The position numbers were made by a program, and so were the translations under genes. The notes beneath the pieces were generated by a model. It was not told the DNA's origin. It saw only the letters and a program-made list of their open reading frames with translations, and searched no databases. DNA of 64,000 bases from Polynucleobacter sp. UK-Kesae-W10 (GTDB lineage: Bacteria; Pseudomonadota; Gammaproteobacteria; Burkholderiales; Burkholderiaceae): contig NZ_JACVQB010000003.1 of NCBI RefSeq assembly GCF_018881575.1, positions 124,001 through 188,000 of the forward strand, given 5' to 3'. Positions 1 through 8,640 of this stretch are shown piece after piece; within the stretch, counting starts at the first letter, position 1, and each line of letters starts with the position of its first letter.

Positions 1-649
1 TTTCGCCGCTAACGCGTGCCAACGCCAATAAGATGCCTGTCATCACCCCGCTTTGGGCGGCACGCAAGGTAATCATGAAGGCGACCTTCCACTTTGGTGT
101 ACCCAAAGCATAAGCAGCTTCACGCAGACTTCCTGGAACTAGACGAAGCATATTCTCTGTGGTTCGCACAACAACCGGAATAGCAATCAAAGCAAGTGCA
201 ATTGTGCCAGCCCAGCCTGAAAAATGCTTTGCTTGTGCAACCACAAATGCATATACAAACAAGCCAATAACAATAGATGGGGCTGAGAGCATGATGTCTG
301 TAACAAAACGGGTGACTGAAGCCACACGGCTTCGGTCACCATATTCCGAGAGGTATAAGCCTGCGAGAACACCAATTGGCGTGCTAATCAGAGTACAAAA
401 TCCAACCAGTAGCAAGCTGCCAACAATGGCATTTGCTAATCCGCCGCCATCAGAGCCCGGGGCTGGGGTACTGTGAGTAAAAAGAGTGAGATCAATGGCA
501 GAGAAACCCTTGATGACCAAAATACTCAGGATCCATAGCAGGAACACCATGCCCAAAAGCATCGCCCCCATAGAAAGGGTCAGACCAATTTTATTGACGC
601 GCTTACGTCTCGAAAAAATAGATGGATCAATATTAGATGTATTGTTCAT
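1..649 (-). CDS. pstA: Phosphate ABC transporter permease PstA (3' part outside the window)
   Basis: Inner-membrane permease of the PstSCAB high-affinity phosphate importer; it pairs with PstC to form the channel. Reading the minus strand from the ATG at 649 gives an uninterrupted frame to the window edge (about 216 codons). It has an N-terminal hydrophobic helix, the stretch [16 protein letters not shown] and the permease coupling loop [20 protein letters not shown], which is typical of binding-protein-dependent permeases. The start overlaps the pstC stop (ATGA), so translation is probably coupled. The C-terminus and stop lie beyond position 1. Identity rests on the motif, hydrophobicity and position after pstC. 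Confidence 0.93.
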   Translation of the reverse strand, partial: MNNTSNIDPSIFSRRKRVNKIGLTLSMGAMLLGMVFLLWILSILVIKGFSAIDLTLFTHSTPAPGSDGGGLANAIVGSLLLVGFCTLISTPIGVLAGLYLSEYGDRSRVASVTRFVTDIMLSAPSIVIGLFVYAFVVAQAKHFSGWAGTIALALIAIPVVVRTTENMLRLVPGSLREAAYALGTPKWKVAFMITLRAAQSGVMTGILLALARVSGE

Positions 650-1635
650 GTCTTCAAGCCCTGCTTTTTCTCCATATTGTTTAGCATCCACTTAGCAAGG
701 GCTAAGACAATAAAGGTGATGATGAAAAGCGCCAGACCTAGAGCAAATAATGAGGATAGATGGTTGCCTGCTTCTGCTTCACCGAATTCATTGGCTAAGG
801 TAGAGGCAATCGAGGTGCCTGGGGCAAATAAAGATGCAGATAAACGATGGGCATTCCCAATGACAAAGGTCACTGCCATAGTTTCACCAAGCGCGCGACC
901 CAAACCCAGCATAACACCGCCAATAACGCCTGCCTTGGTATAAGGAAGAACCACATTTTTAACCACCTCCCAAGTTGTACAGCCAATCCCATAGGCTGAC
1001 TCTTTTAATACCGGTGGAACTATTTCAAATACATCACGCATTACAGAAGCGATGAATGGCAGAATCATCATCGCCAGAATCAACCCAGCACATAAAACGC
1101 CTATGCCGTTAAATGCCCCAGAAAATAGAATTCCTAGGCCCGGGATTTTGCCCAAAGTTGCAGCAAGCGCTGGTTCTACGTATTCGGCAAAAAGCGGTGC
1201 AAAAATAAAAAGTCCAAACATGCCATAAATAATCGATGGAACAGCCGCCAAAAGCTCAACTGCTGTGCCCAATGGTCTACGCAAGTAACCTGGACAAAGT
1301 TCTGTGAGGAATACGGCAATACCAAAACTCAGAGGTACCGCTATGAGGAGAGCAATGACTGAAGTGACTACAGTGCCGTAGATAGCGATAAGACCGCCAA
1401 ACTCGCCATTCACAATATCCCATTCTTGGGTGATGAAAAATGCGGGGCCAAAAGTATGTAAGGCTGGCCATGCATTCATGACAAGCGATACCAAAATACC
1501 CATCAAGGCAATCAGTACAGACAAAGCAAAGAATTGTGTGATTCCATGAAACAAAAAGTCTTGCACTCTTTGTAACTTAGCTATCCTCAGTGCTTGTGGG
1601 GTTGGCGCGGAATGAGATTGCGTTATATCCATCAT
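646..1635 (-). CDS. pstC: Phosphate ABC transporter permease PstC
   Basis: Second inner-membrane permease of the Pst phosphate importer, 329 aa, which is close to the family norm. Predicted membrane segments lie near residues 30-55, 80-112, 125-150, 180-200, 232-262 and 292-315. The EAA coupling loop that contacts the PstB ATPase is at about 212-231 ([20 protein letters not shown]), followed by [16 protein letters not shown]. The gene lies 80 bp downstream of pstS across a strong hairpin and overlaps pstA by 4 nt. There are two adjacent ATG codons at the start (1635 and 1632) and neither has a clear Shine-Dalgarno sequence, so the exact start is uncertain by one codon. Confidence 0.95.
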   Translation of the reverse strand: MMDITQSHSAPTPQALRIAKLQRVQDFLFHGITQFFALSVLIALMGILVSLVMNAWPALHTFGPAFFITQEWDIVNGEFGGLIAIYGTVVTSVIALLIAVPLSFGIAVFLTELCPGYLRRPLGTAVELLAAVPSIIYGMFGLFIFAPLFAEYVEPALAATLGKIPGLGILFSGAFNGIGVLCAGLILAMMILPFIASVMRDVFEIVPPVLKESAYGIGCTTWEVVKNVVLPYTKAGVIGGVMLGLGRALGETMAVTFVIGNAHRLSASLFAPGTSIASTLANEFGEAEAGNHLSSLFALGLALFIITFIVLALAKWMLNNMEKKQGLKT

Positions 1636-1656
1636 ATTTTTGATTATTCAATGTTG

Positions 1657-1686
1657 AAACAGCTCCATATGGCTATGGAGCTGTTC
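1657..1686 (-). terminator. pstS-pstC intercistronic hairpin (partial terminator or mRNA stabiliser)
   Basis: On the minus strand CAGCTCCAT and ATGGAGCTG form a perfect 9-bp stem around a 6-nt loop (1660-1683), extendable by A-T pairs to about 11 bp. It is followed by only three T residues. It sits between pstS and pstC. Such a structure is expected to protect pstS mRNA or terminate part of the transcripts, making the binding protein more abundant than the permeases. The structure is seen in the sequence; the function is inferred. Confidence 0.6.
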
Positions 1687-1715
1687 ATCAGGGAGTGCTT
1701 GAGGGCAATCCAGGA

Positions 1716-2738
1716 TTATTTCGTGATGATCTTGGTAAATACATTCTTGCGAATAAAGTCAGTGGTAGCGTCAGGCATAGGAACGTAGTCCAATTCTTCA
1801 GCCATTTTCTTGCCTTCTTTGAATGCAAACTCAAAAAACTTAAGTACTTCTGCAGAGTTAGCCTTGTTCTCTGGCTTCTTGTACATCAAAATAAAAGAGG
1901 CACCAGTAATAGGCCATGATTTTGCACCTGAAGCATTGGTAATAAAGGTCCCCATTCCAGGAATCTTTGCCCAATCAGTACCAGCAGCAGCAGCTGAGAA
2001 TGTCAAATCATCGGGGGCTACAAAATTACCATCCTTATTTTTTAAGGAAATATAAGTCATCTTATTTTTCTTGGCGTAAGCGTACTCAACGTAACCAATA
2101 GAATTTTTAACGCGCGTAACGTTTGCAGCAACACCCTCATTTCCCTTTCCACCAACAGTAGAAGCCGCAGGCCATTTAACATTGGCGCCTGAGCCAACAG
2201 AATCCTTAAACAGGGCGCTAGTCTTGGCCAGGTAATCAGTGAAGATGGCAGTAGTACCTGAGCCGTCTGCACGAGTTACAACTGTAATAGGGCCAGAAGG
2301 AATCTTTACGCCAGGATTCATGATGGCAATTCGTTTATCACCCCAATCAGAGATGACGCCCTGGAAAATATCTGCCAAAGTTGGGCCGTCTAGCTTGATT
2401 TCTCCAGGCTTTACGCCGTCCACGTTAATAACGGGAACTACACCACCAATAATTGCTGGGAATTGAACCAGCCCATCCGCTTCGAGATCTTCATACTTAA
2501 CTGGGTTATCAGATGCACCAAAATCAACGGTTTTGGCTTTAATTTGCTTGATTCCGCCAGATGAACCAATAGATTGGTAATTTAAGTTTGAGCCGGTTTT
2601 TGCTTTGTAGGCTTCAGCCCACTTTGCATAAATTGGATACGGAAATGTTGCGCCTGCACCAGTCATATCCACTGCAAATGCAGATGGAGCAAGTGAAATA
2701 GCGCCAATAATCAGCGCTTTTTTCAAGAAAGATTTCAT
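1716..2738 (-). CDS. pstS: Phosphate ABC transporter periplasmic binding protein PstS
   Basis: Periplasmic phosphate-binding protein that delivers phosphate to PstCA. I place the start at the ATG at 2738 (340 aa) rather than the longer frame, because it has AAGGA 8 nt upstream and begins a classic signal peptide (MKSFLKKALIIGAISLAPSA, cleavage near FA-VD). Mature N-terminus TGAGATFPYPIYAKW, the SIGSSGGIKQ loop, FGASDNPV and the RADGSGTT phosphate-binding loop are all present. A Pho-box-like site lies 61 bp upstream. First gene of the pst operon; the pstB, phoU and phoB genes usual for this locus would lie outside the window. Confidence 0.97.
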   Translation of the reverse strand: MKSFLKKALIIGAISLAPSAFAVDMTGAGATFPYPIYAKWAEAYKAKTGSNLNYQSIGSSGGIKQIKAKTVDFGASDNPVKYEDLEADGLVQFPAIIGGVVPVINVDGVKPGEIKLDGPTLADIFQGVISDWGDKRIAIMNPGVKIPSGPITVVTRADGSGTTAIFTDYLAKTSALFKDSVGSGANVKWPAASTVGGKGNEGVAANVTRVKNSIGYVEYAYAKKNKMTYISLKNKDGNFVAPDDLTFSAAAAGTDWAKIPGMGTFITNASGAKSWPITGASFILMYKKPENKANSAEVLKFFEFAFKEGKKMAEELDYVPMPDATTDFIRKNVFTKIITK

Positions 2739-2783
2739 GTGATCAGTCCTTAAATTGAGGTAACGCAACATCGCGATACAGAA

Positions 2784-2817
2784 ACGATACGACCCTACTG
2801 TGACGCTTTCGTGACAG
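2784..2817 (-). promoter_or_regulatory. Putative Pho box and -10 of pstS
   Basis: Minus strand, 2817 to 2800: CTGTCACGAAAGCGTCAC, two 7-bp direct half-sites around a 4-nt spacer. This is close to the known PhoB consensus (CTGTCAT, 4 A/T-rich bases, CTGTCAC). A -10-like TATCGT (2789-2784) follows after 10 bp, the spacing expected when a Pho box replaces the -35 element. It lies 61 bp upstream of the chosen pstS start. Confidence 0.8.
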
Positions 2818-2933
2818 TTTCTCTTTTTAACAAAATAGTTAATAAAAACATAGGGTTAAATAAGATAACTAAGGCCTAATACCAGCGTGCTGCGAGTTTA
2901 AAAAACTTGCTAAATGAAGCCATAAATTCATAT

Positions 2934-3947
2934 TTAAATGATTTTTTTGAGCCTCAAGGCGCCATAAACAGCTGCACCCGCAATAGACATCAGGGTCATC
3001 ACTTCAAAAAAAGAGCCCTTAAGTCCTGGAAGGTCTTCCATATTCATCCCCATGATTCCGCTCAGCAGTGTCATTGGGAGAAAAATCACCGTCATCACAG
3101 ATAGCACATGTAAATTTTTGGCATTAAATTCAGCAACATGTGCTGCTTGCTCATCCTGGAGCAACTTAGCTCGGTCATAGAGGCTAGAAATTTCTTGAGC
3201 CAAATAGCTCAGCAGATCCAAATCATCATTCAGGCGATTTTTGTCCTCGTCGCCAAACCAGTAAGGCAAACGCTTTAAAAGGCGATGTAAAGCAACTAAT
3301 TCTGGTGAGAAATGCCTTCTCAGGCGACTACAGTGCATTCGAATTCGGCCAAGCGTTTCATGCTCTGGAAATTCCCTACCCTTTAGTAATTTTTCTTCCA
3401 ATTCATCCATATTTTCAGACAGATGAACTAGTAGCGATCGTAAGTATTCCGCTCGTAAATCCAGCAGCTCATGGAAAAGTTCGATAGTTGAGCTCGGATG
3501 GATATTGCCGCTTCTGAGCTCATAACGTAGACTGTCTGTGGTTCTGAGGGGGTTGTTTCGCAATGAGACCATCAGTCTAGGGGTAACAATTGCCCATAAA
3601 GTTCCCAAACTAGAGTCGCCACGCTCCTCCCCAAACTCTTGTTGAAAATCATTCATCACCATTAGCAAACAATCATCCAACTTCTCTATTCGCTCTAAGC
3701 GACTGACATTTACACCCTCCTCAATCATTTCGACAACGCGCTCAGGAATGAGAGGTGTATCTACCAGCCAACGTTGAATTTGAGTATTAGACAGGTTAAG
3801 GTGAAGCCAAACCGATAGACAAGGATCTTCAAGTGCGCTGGGTATTTCAAATAATGGGATTTCGTATCCGCTGCCGATTTGCGGCATTGCCCATGCGAAT
3901 ACAACACCTGCGACTGGAAATGGTTTATTGATAATCTCGGCTGACAT
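2934..3947 (-). CDS. CorA/ZntB-family divalent metal transporter
   Basis: Membrane transporter of the CorA superfamily, closest in layout to ZntB. A large, charged, helical cytoplasmic N-terminal domain is followed by two C-terminal membrane helices. The diagnostic pore motif GMNM is at about residues 300-303 (GIMGMNMEDLPG), and the protein ends in the short basic tail RLKKII. The ATG start at 3947 (337 aa) is preferred; a TTG at 3968 with a weak GAG upstream would add seven residues. It lies between the pst operon and the divergent barrel gene. Substrate (Mg, Zn or another divalent ion) cannot be read from the sequence. Confidence 0.85.
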   Translation of the reverse strand: MSAEIINKPFPVAGVVFAWAMPQIGSGYEIPLFEIPSALEDPCLSVWLHLNLSNTQIQRWLVDTPLIPERVVEMIEEGVNVSRLERIEKLDDCLLMVMNDFQQEFGEERGDSSLGTLWAIVTPRLMVSLRNNPLRTTDSLRYELRSGNIHPSSTIELFHELLDLRAEYLRSLLVHLSENMDELEEKLLKGREFPEHETLGRIRMHCSRLRRHFSPELVALHRLLKRLPYWFGDEDKNRLNDDLDLLSYLAQEISSLYDRAKLLQDEQAAHVAEFNAKNLHVLSVMTVIFLPMTLLSGIMGMNMEDLPGLKGSFFEVMTLMSIAGAAVYGALRLKKII

Positions 3948-3988
3948 CCTAAAATTGTAAGTCAGCAAATCGAGCGCTCAGTTTATGA

Positions 3989-4022
3989 CTGACATCAAAT
4001 TGTCACTCAATTGTTATAAACA
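3989..4022 (+). promoter_or_regulatory. Putative Pho box upstream of the barrel/phosphoesterase cluster
   Basis: Plus strand 3989-4006 reads CTGACATCAAATTGTCAC: two 7-bp direct half-sites, each matching 6 of 7 PhoB consensus bases, with spacer CAAA. A/T-rich -10 candidates follow (TATAAA at 4015, gap 8; TAAACA at 4017, gap 10). The orientation points to the plus-strand genes from 4053. It resembles the pstS site in layout. Predicted from pattern only. Confidence 0.6.
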
Positions 4023-4052
4023 GAACAATTAGACTGGAGTTAGCAACACGAT

Positions 4053-4889
4053 ATGTACCGCATATTGATATGCACCCTGCTCTCATGCATGCCGCAGCTT
4101 GCGTTTGGATTTGAGCCTTTAAATACTGATGATGCCGGAACCGTTAAAGCCGGAGGCAATCAAATAGAACAATACTTCTTTATGATTAATCGCTCTGGCG
4201 GCAATCAACAAGTTGATATTGTGACGCCAGGAGAGGAATATACAGGCCAGTCAAGTGCCAAAGCCCTTCCATTTACCTACACTAGAGGTATTGAAAATGA
4301 TCTAGAAGCTTCTATTTCAGCCACCTACTACAACACCCCTAATGGAAATTTTTCTAAAGTTACAAACTATGTAATTGCGAGTAAGTGGCGGTTTTATGAG
4401 AACACAGAGGAGCAATATGCTCTAGCAATAAAACCGACTTTAGTGCTCCCCTCAAGCAAACAACAACAAGTAGCAGGCCTTGGCTTAGCTGCTATGAATT
4501 ATGGCTTGAACTTAATCGCCTCAAAGTATTGGAGCGAAATTGAAGTTCACCTCAACGCAATCTATATGCGATCACCTTACAATACAAACTACAACGTAGG
4601 CTATGGTGCCGACCCCAATCGCACAAATATCTTTTTAGTCTCGGTAGCGCCAGTATGGGCAATAAATCAAAATCTCAAGCTGGCACTAGATATAGGGGCA
4701 AGCACAAATCCCCCAACTACAGAGCAATATCTCAGTCACTATGCTCTTATTGCTGGAATTTACTCCCTAACAAATGACATCGATCTAGGTATATCCTATA
4801 TGCGCACAGGCATGAACTATGGAGAAACTTTTGCATTGCAGCAATCAAGTGCGACCAGAAGTGAAGTAGGCATTACTTGGAGATTTTGA
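4053..4889 (+). CDS. Outer-membrane beta-barrel protein, putative transporter
   Basis: 278 aa with an N-terminal signal peptide (MYRILICTLLSCMPQLAFG, cleavage near residue 19). The mature N-terminus FEPLNTDDAGTVKAGGNQIE resembles that of the barrel family often annotated as transporter or phenol-degradation MetA-like (PF13557). The rest alternates aromatic and polar residues as in beta strands and ends in ITWRF, a C-terminal aromatic typical of outer-membrane barrels. A GGAG lies 13 nt upstream of the ATG, a long spacing. First gene of a plus-strand set ending in a phosphoesterase, with a Pho-box-like site upstream, so a role in taking up phosphorylated compounds is possible. Function not established. 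Confidence 0.6.
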   Translation: MYRILICTLLSCMPQLAFGFEPLNTDDAGTVKAGGNQIEQYFFMINRSGGNQQVDIVTPGEEYTGQSSAKALPFTYTRGIENDLEASISATYYNTPNGNFSKVTNYVIASKWRFYENTEEQYALAIKPTLVLPSSKQQQVAGLGLAAMNYGLNLIASKYWSEIEVHLNAIYMRSPYNTNYNVGYGADPNRTNIFLVSVAPVWAINQNLKLALDIGASTNPPTTEQYLSHYALIAGIYSLTNDIDLGISYMRTGMNYGETFALQQSSATRSEVGITWRF

Positions 4890-4911
4890 GGCCTGGTTTG
4901 CATTTATGAAG

Positions 4912-4943
4912 TTGACACAATAAGGTAGCAAACTACTTGATAC
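4912..4943 (+). promoter_or_regulatory. Candidate internal promoter before the 139-aa gene
   Basis: A perfect -35 hexamer TTGACA occurs at 4912-4917 in the 82-bp gap after the barrel gene. The -10 is poor: TACTTG at 4934 (spacer 16) or TGATAC at 4938 (spacer 20). A GGAG at 8 nt before the ATG at 4972 gives a good ribosome-binding site. The promoter call is tentative. Confidence 0.35.
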
Positions 4944-4971
4944 CGTCAATGCAATCATTGGAGTATTTGTT

Positions 4972-5391
4972 ATGCATTATCAAATCATTCCGTTAGAAAT
5001 GGGTTCTTTAGTAGAGCGGCATATATTTCAGCAGAAAAATAAACAAATTAAGTGTGGAATGGTTTGGAAACTCGGCTCGGTGATCACCCCAACTAAGCCA
5101 GACTTCATAAAAAATTACAATCCCAATATGGGCTTTTGTATTGATGACATACCCGGAGGAGAAATCAGCAAAACCTATAGCGGCGAAAAAGTCATTTACT
5201 TTTCAGAAACTATCACCGAAGATGAGCAAGACAAACTAACGGATATTTTTTATCAGAGCGGCAAAAAATGCTCCAAGAATTATGGAGATGAATTTTGTGA
5301 GCTAGGCTGGAGTCTGATCAGCTCAAAATCCTTTATTTTTGGAGAGTTAGAGATTAAGGAGATGCGAGATACCTGCATCAGGTATAAATAG
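4972..5391 (+). CDS. Hypothetical protein, 139 aa
   Basis: I do not recognise this protein. It has no signal peptide and no membrane segment, so it is probably soluble and cytoplasmic. It contains five cysteines (in IKCGM, MGFCIDD, KKCSKN, DEFCELG, DTCIRYK) and several aromatic residues. The start has a good ribosome-binding site (GGAG 8 nt upstream). The stop is only 2 nt before the metallophosphoesterase start, so the two are almost certainly co-expressed. Base composition is A/T-rich like its neighbours. Reality of the gene is supported by its ribosome-binding site, its length and tight linkage. Confidence 0.7.
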   Translation: MHYQIIPLEMGSLVERHIFQQKNKQIKCGMVWKLGSVITPTKPDFIKNYNPNMGFCIDDIPGGEISKTYSGEKVIYFSETITEDEQDKLTDIFYQSGKKCSKNYGDEFCELGWSLISSKSFIFGELEIKEMRDTCIRYK

Positions 5392-5393
5392 TC

Positions 5394-6368
5394 ATGAACC
5401 TGCTTAAATTACTACTTACCCTACTGCTTGCGTCAAGCTCAATATCAGTCCATGCCCATTCATTTGATCCATTTAAATTTATTGCGCTTGGGGATATGCC
5501 TTATACCATTCCGGAAGACTACGTTCGTTATGAACAACTGATTAAGGCGATTAACGGAAAAGATCCCAGCTTTAGTATTTTTGTTGGGGATACAAAATCC
5601 GGCTCAACACCCTGTAGCGATGAAAACAATCAAAAGGTAAAAAATTACTTTGATCAGTTTGCATCACCATTGGTGTATAGCATTGGAGATAATGAGTGGA
5701 CTGATTGCCACAGAGCACTTGCAGGCTCCTACGATCCAATTGAAAGACTGGGAAAGCTGAGGTCTACATTTTTTAGCAACAGGGAATCCCAGGGACATCG
5801 ACGCTTAATATTAAATAGACAGGCTGATAGCGATCCGCGATTCTCGAAGTTTGTAGAGAATTCGTATTGGGTAAAAAATCATATTATTTTTGTAAATTTA
5901 CACATTCCGGGATCCAATAATAATTTTGAACGTAATCAAGAGGCAATCTCTGAATATAGAGAGCGAAATACTGCAAATATCGAGTGGATAAAGCAAATGT
6001 TTGCAAAAGCTAAGTCAAATGAATATGTGGGAATCGTGTTCGCTTTTCAGGCAGATATATTCTATTCACTTAGGCAAGCTACTGAGTTAGATAGCGGCTA
6101 TAAAGATTCTTTGGAAGCCTTCACCATCGGATCTCAGGAGCTGAGGAAGCCAGTGCTTCTAATTCATGGCGACAGTCATCGCCTCATTATTGATCAACCC
6201 CTCAAATCGAGCCATCAAGACGAGGTGATAGAGAATGTGATTCGACTAGAGGTAATGGGTGATAAACAGATTCAAGCTGTTGAAATCACCGTTAATCCCA
6301 AGGCAGAGCAGCCATTTGGATTTACACCGCTACTGCTCAAGCAAAATATGAGAAATCCAATGCCTTAG
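5394..6368 (+). CDS. Secreted metallophosphoesterase (calcineurin-like)
   Basis: 324 aa with a signal peptide (MNLLKLLLTLLLASSSISVHA, cleavage near residue 21), so periplasmic or exported. Calcineurin-like phosphoesterase motifs occur in order: GDMPY at 33-37, GDTKSG at 65-70, GDNE at 98-101, a lone His at about 170, and HGDSH at 258-262. The first motif is D-x-P instead of the usual D-x-H, and the second-to-last GNHE is GDNE, so metal coordination may differ from the norm. It follows the 139-aa gene by 2 nt and converges on glmM with a 5-bp gap. Likely releases phosphate from an organic phosphate; substrate unknown. Confidence 0.75.
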   Translation: MNLLKLLLTLLLASSSISVHAHSFDPFKFIALGDMPYTIPEDYVRYEQLIKAINGKDPSFSIFVGDTKSGSTPCSDENNQKVKNYFDQFASPLVYSIGDNEWTDCHRALAGSYDPIERLGKLRSTFFSNRESQGHRRLILNRQADSDPRFSKFVENSYWVKNHIIFVNLHIPGSNNNFERNQEAISEYRERNTANIEWIKQMFAKAKSNEYVGIVFAFQADIFYSLRQATELDSGYKDSLEAFTIGSQELRKPVLLIHGDSHRLIIDQPLKSSHQDEVIENVIRLEVMGDKQIQAVEITVNPKAEQPFGFTPLLLKQNMRNPMP

Positions 6369-6373
6369 ATATG

Positions 6374-7717
6374 TCAAGCAACAGGAATTAAATCGGCAAT
6401 ACTCTTAGCAGAGCTCATCGCCTGATCAGCATCTTTGGTTTCAACCATCACTCTCAGCAATGGTTCAGTCCCAGAGGCACGAATAAGCACCCTACCAATA
6501 TCCTTAAGCTCGTTTTCGACTTTAGTAATCTGCTTTTTGAGTACTTCGTCTGCTTTCCAGTTGTAACCCTGCTTAAATTTCACATTTAAGAGCACCTGCG
6601 GGAAGAGCTTTACTGAATCCAGTAGCTGCGCCAAGCTCTTCTTGTTTTGACTCATCGCCGCTAAGACTTGCAGTGCCGCAATCGTGCCATCCCCAGTCGA
6701 GTGCTGGTCTAAGCACAGCAAGTGGCCAGAACCTTCACCACCAATAATCCAGCCTTTGAGCTTTAACAACTCCAAAACATATCGGTCGCCAACATTTGAA
6801 CGCTCAAATCCAATGCCTAAATCTTTAATGGCGTTCTCAACGGCTAAATTCGTCATCAGGGTGCCAATGACACCACCCAGTTTCTCGCCGCGATCAAGGC
6901 GATCTTTAGCCAAAACAAAAAGGAGCTCATCGCCATTAAACAATCTTCCCGTGGCATCAACCATCTGAAGGCGATCTGCATCACCATCGAGCGCAATACC
7001 TAAATCTGCTTTTTCTTCTTTTACTTTAGCAATCAGCGCGCCTGGAGCGGTAGCACCACAACCATCGTTAATGTTTCTACCATCAGGATGAACACCGATG
7101 GCAACTACTTCAGCACCAAGCTCATGAAATACGTGAGGAGCTGTGTGGTATGCAGCGCCATTCGCACAATCTACTACTAGCTTTAAACCCTTGAGATTTA
7201 ATTCCCCTGGAAAGGTAGATTTACAGAATTCAATATAACGCCCTGCTGCATCATCTAAGCGAAAGGCTTTACCCAACTCTTTGGAGCTAACGCACCCCAT
7301 GGGTTTTCCTAGTTCAGCCTCAATAGCCAATTCAAACTCATCTGATAGTTTGTCGCCATTTGCAGAGAAAAACTTGATGCCGTTATCTTGATATGGGTTA
7401 TGGGAAGCAGAAATGACAATGCCTGCAGATAATCGCAATGCCTTAGTAAGGTAGGCAACGCCAGGAGTAGGAATAGGTCCGCAAAGCATGACGTCTACTC
7501 CAGCTGCAGCAAAACCAGCCTCTAAGGCAGCCTCCAATAGATATCCAGAAACACGCGTATCTTTACCAATCAAGATTTGGCAACGCTCGCCTGGTTTTGC
7601 ATCTCGGGTCAATACTTTCCCGGCTGCATAGCCTAGACGGGTCATGAATTCCGGAACAATCGGAAATTGACCTACCTCGCCGCGAATACCATCTGTACCA
7701 AAGTATTGTTTTTTCAT
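6374..7717 (-). CDS. glmM: Phosphoglucosamine mutase GlmM
   Basis: Converts glucosamine-6-phosphate to glucosamine-1-phosphate on the way to UDP-GlcNAc for peptidoglycan and lipopolysaccharide. The start at 7717 (447 aa) gives the family N-terminus [16 protein letters not shown]; an ATG three codons upstream (7726) is also possible and neither has a good ribosome-binding site. The catalytic phosphoserine loop ISASHNP is at 102-108 (Ser105), metal-binding DGDADR at 244-249, and the phosphate-contact loop RASGTEP at about 413-419. It follows folP by about 40 bp in the usual ftsH-folP-glmM order. Confidence 0.97.
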   Translation of the reverse strand: MKKQYFGTDGIRGEVGQFPIVPEFMTRLGYAAGKVLTRDAKPGERCQILIGKDTRVSGYLLEAALEAGFAAAGVDVMLCGPIPTPGVAYLTKALRLSAGIVISASHNPYQDNGIKFFSANGDKLSDEFELAIEAELGKPMGCVSSKELGKAFRLDDAAGRYIEFCKSTFPGELNLKGLKLVVDCANGAAYHTAPHVFHELGAEVVAIGVHPDGRNINDGCGATAPGALIAKVKEEKADLGIALDGDADRLQMVDATGRLFNGDELLFVLAKDRLDRGEKLGGVIGTLMTNLAVENAIKDLGIGFERSNVGDRYVLELLKLKGWIIGGEGSGHLLCLDQHSTGDGTIAALQVLAAMSQNKKSLAQLLDSVKLFPQVLLNVKFKQGYNWKADEVLKKQITKVENELKDIGRVLIRASGTEPLLRVMVETKDADQAMSSAKSIADLIPVA

Positions 7718-7757
7718 GAATGTCATTATAAAACTTAGAAACAGGCCTAGTTTGGAC

Positions 7758-8627
7758 TCAGCCCTCGGTATTAACAGCCTCCCAAAGCTTTAAGGCGTCG
7801 ACAGTCTCCGGTACATCGTGCACCCTCACAATCTTGGCACCTCGATCTGCTGCCATGATCGCCGCCGCAACACTGGGAGCAACGCGCTCATTGGTGTCTT
7901 TACCAGTGATTTTTCCGATCATCGACTTACGGGATATACCGGCCAGAACTGGATAACCCAGTTCTCCAAAGCTGTGAAAGTTGGTGAGCATATTGAGGTT
8001 GTGCTCAAGGCTTTTACCAAAACCAAAACCAGGATCGATAGCAATGCGCTCATATGCAACACCTTGCGCTATTAGAAGATCCGCGCGCTCTTTCAGAAAC
8101 TGCTTAACCTCAGCCATCACATCTCGGTATTCTGGATTAAATTGCATGGTTACTGGGTCGCGTTGCATATGCATGAGAACAATGCCGCAGTTGGCATTTT
8201 CAAGTACGGCATTGATAGCACCCTCTTGTCTGAGCGCCCAAATATCATTCACACAATCTACACCGGCATTCAGCGCGTAGCGCATCGTTTCTGCTTTATA
8301 GGTATCAATCGATAAAGGCACGCCACAATCTTTTAAACCCTCGATAACAGGTAATACGCGATCCAACTCTTCCTGAAGCGTTACTGGCTCAGCACCGGGT
8401 CTTGTAGATTCACCACCAATGTCAATGAGATCAACGCCATGAGAAATCATCTGCTCAGCTTGGGCTAGTGCATCTTTTACTGTTTTGTATTTGCCACCAT
8501 CCGAGAATGAATCAGGGGTCGCATTAAGAATACCCATCACAATTGGGCGCTTGCGTTTAGCCAAGTCAAAAAGAAAACGCCCACAACGCCATGTTGTGGG
8601 CATCTTTGCAACGCCTTGCTGATCCAT
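7758..8627 (-). CDS. folP: Dihydropteroate synthase FolP
   Basis: Condenses p-aminobenzoate with dihydropterin pyrophosphate in folate synthesis; target of sulfonamides. Family signatures are present: [14 protein letters not shown] near residues 34-47, [24 protein letters not shown] and [13 protein letters not shown]. Start chosen at the ATG at 8627 (289 aa), with AGAG 5 nt upstream; a TTG one codon earlier and an ATG at 8600 are alternatives. It begins 13 nt after the ftsH stop, so it is very likely co-transcribed with ftsH and glmM. Confidence 0.96.
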   Translation of the reverse strand: MDQQGVAKMPTTWRCGRFLFDLAKRKRPIVMGILNATPDSFSDGGKYKTVKDALAQAEQMISHGVDLIDIGGESTRPGAEPVTLQEELDRVLPVIEGLKDCGVPLSIDTYKAETMRYALNAGVDCVNDIWALRQEGAINAVLENANCGIVLMHMQRDPVTMQFNPEYRDVMAEVKQFLKERADLLIAQGVAYERIAIDPGFGFGKSLEHNLNMLTNFHSFGELGYPVLAGISRKSMIGKITGKDTNERVAPSVAAAIMAADRGAKIVRVHDVPETVDALKLWEAVNTEG

Positions 8628-8640
8628 CAAACTCTAGCGA

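Noticed and set aside
159..476. Plus-strand ORF of 105 aa at the left edge
   Set aside because: It lies opposite the pstA frame, whose translation shows clear permease motifs; the plus ORF is a shadow.
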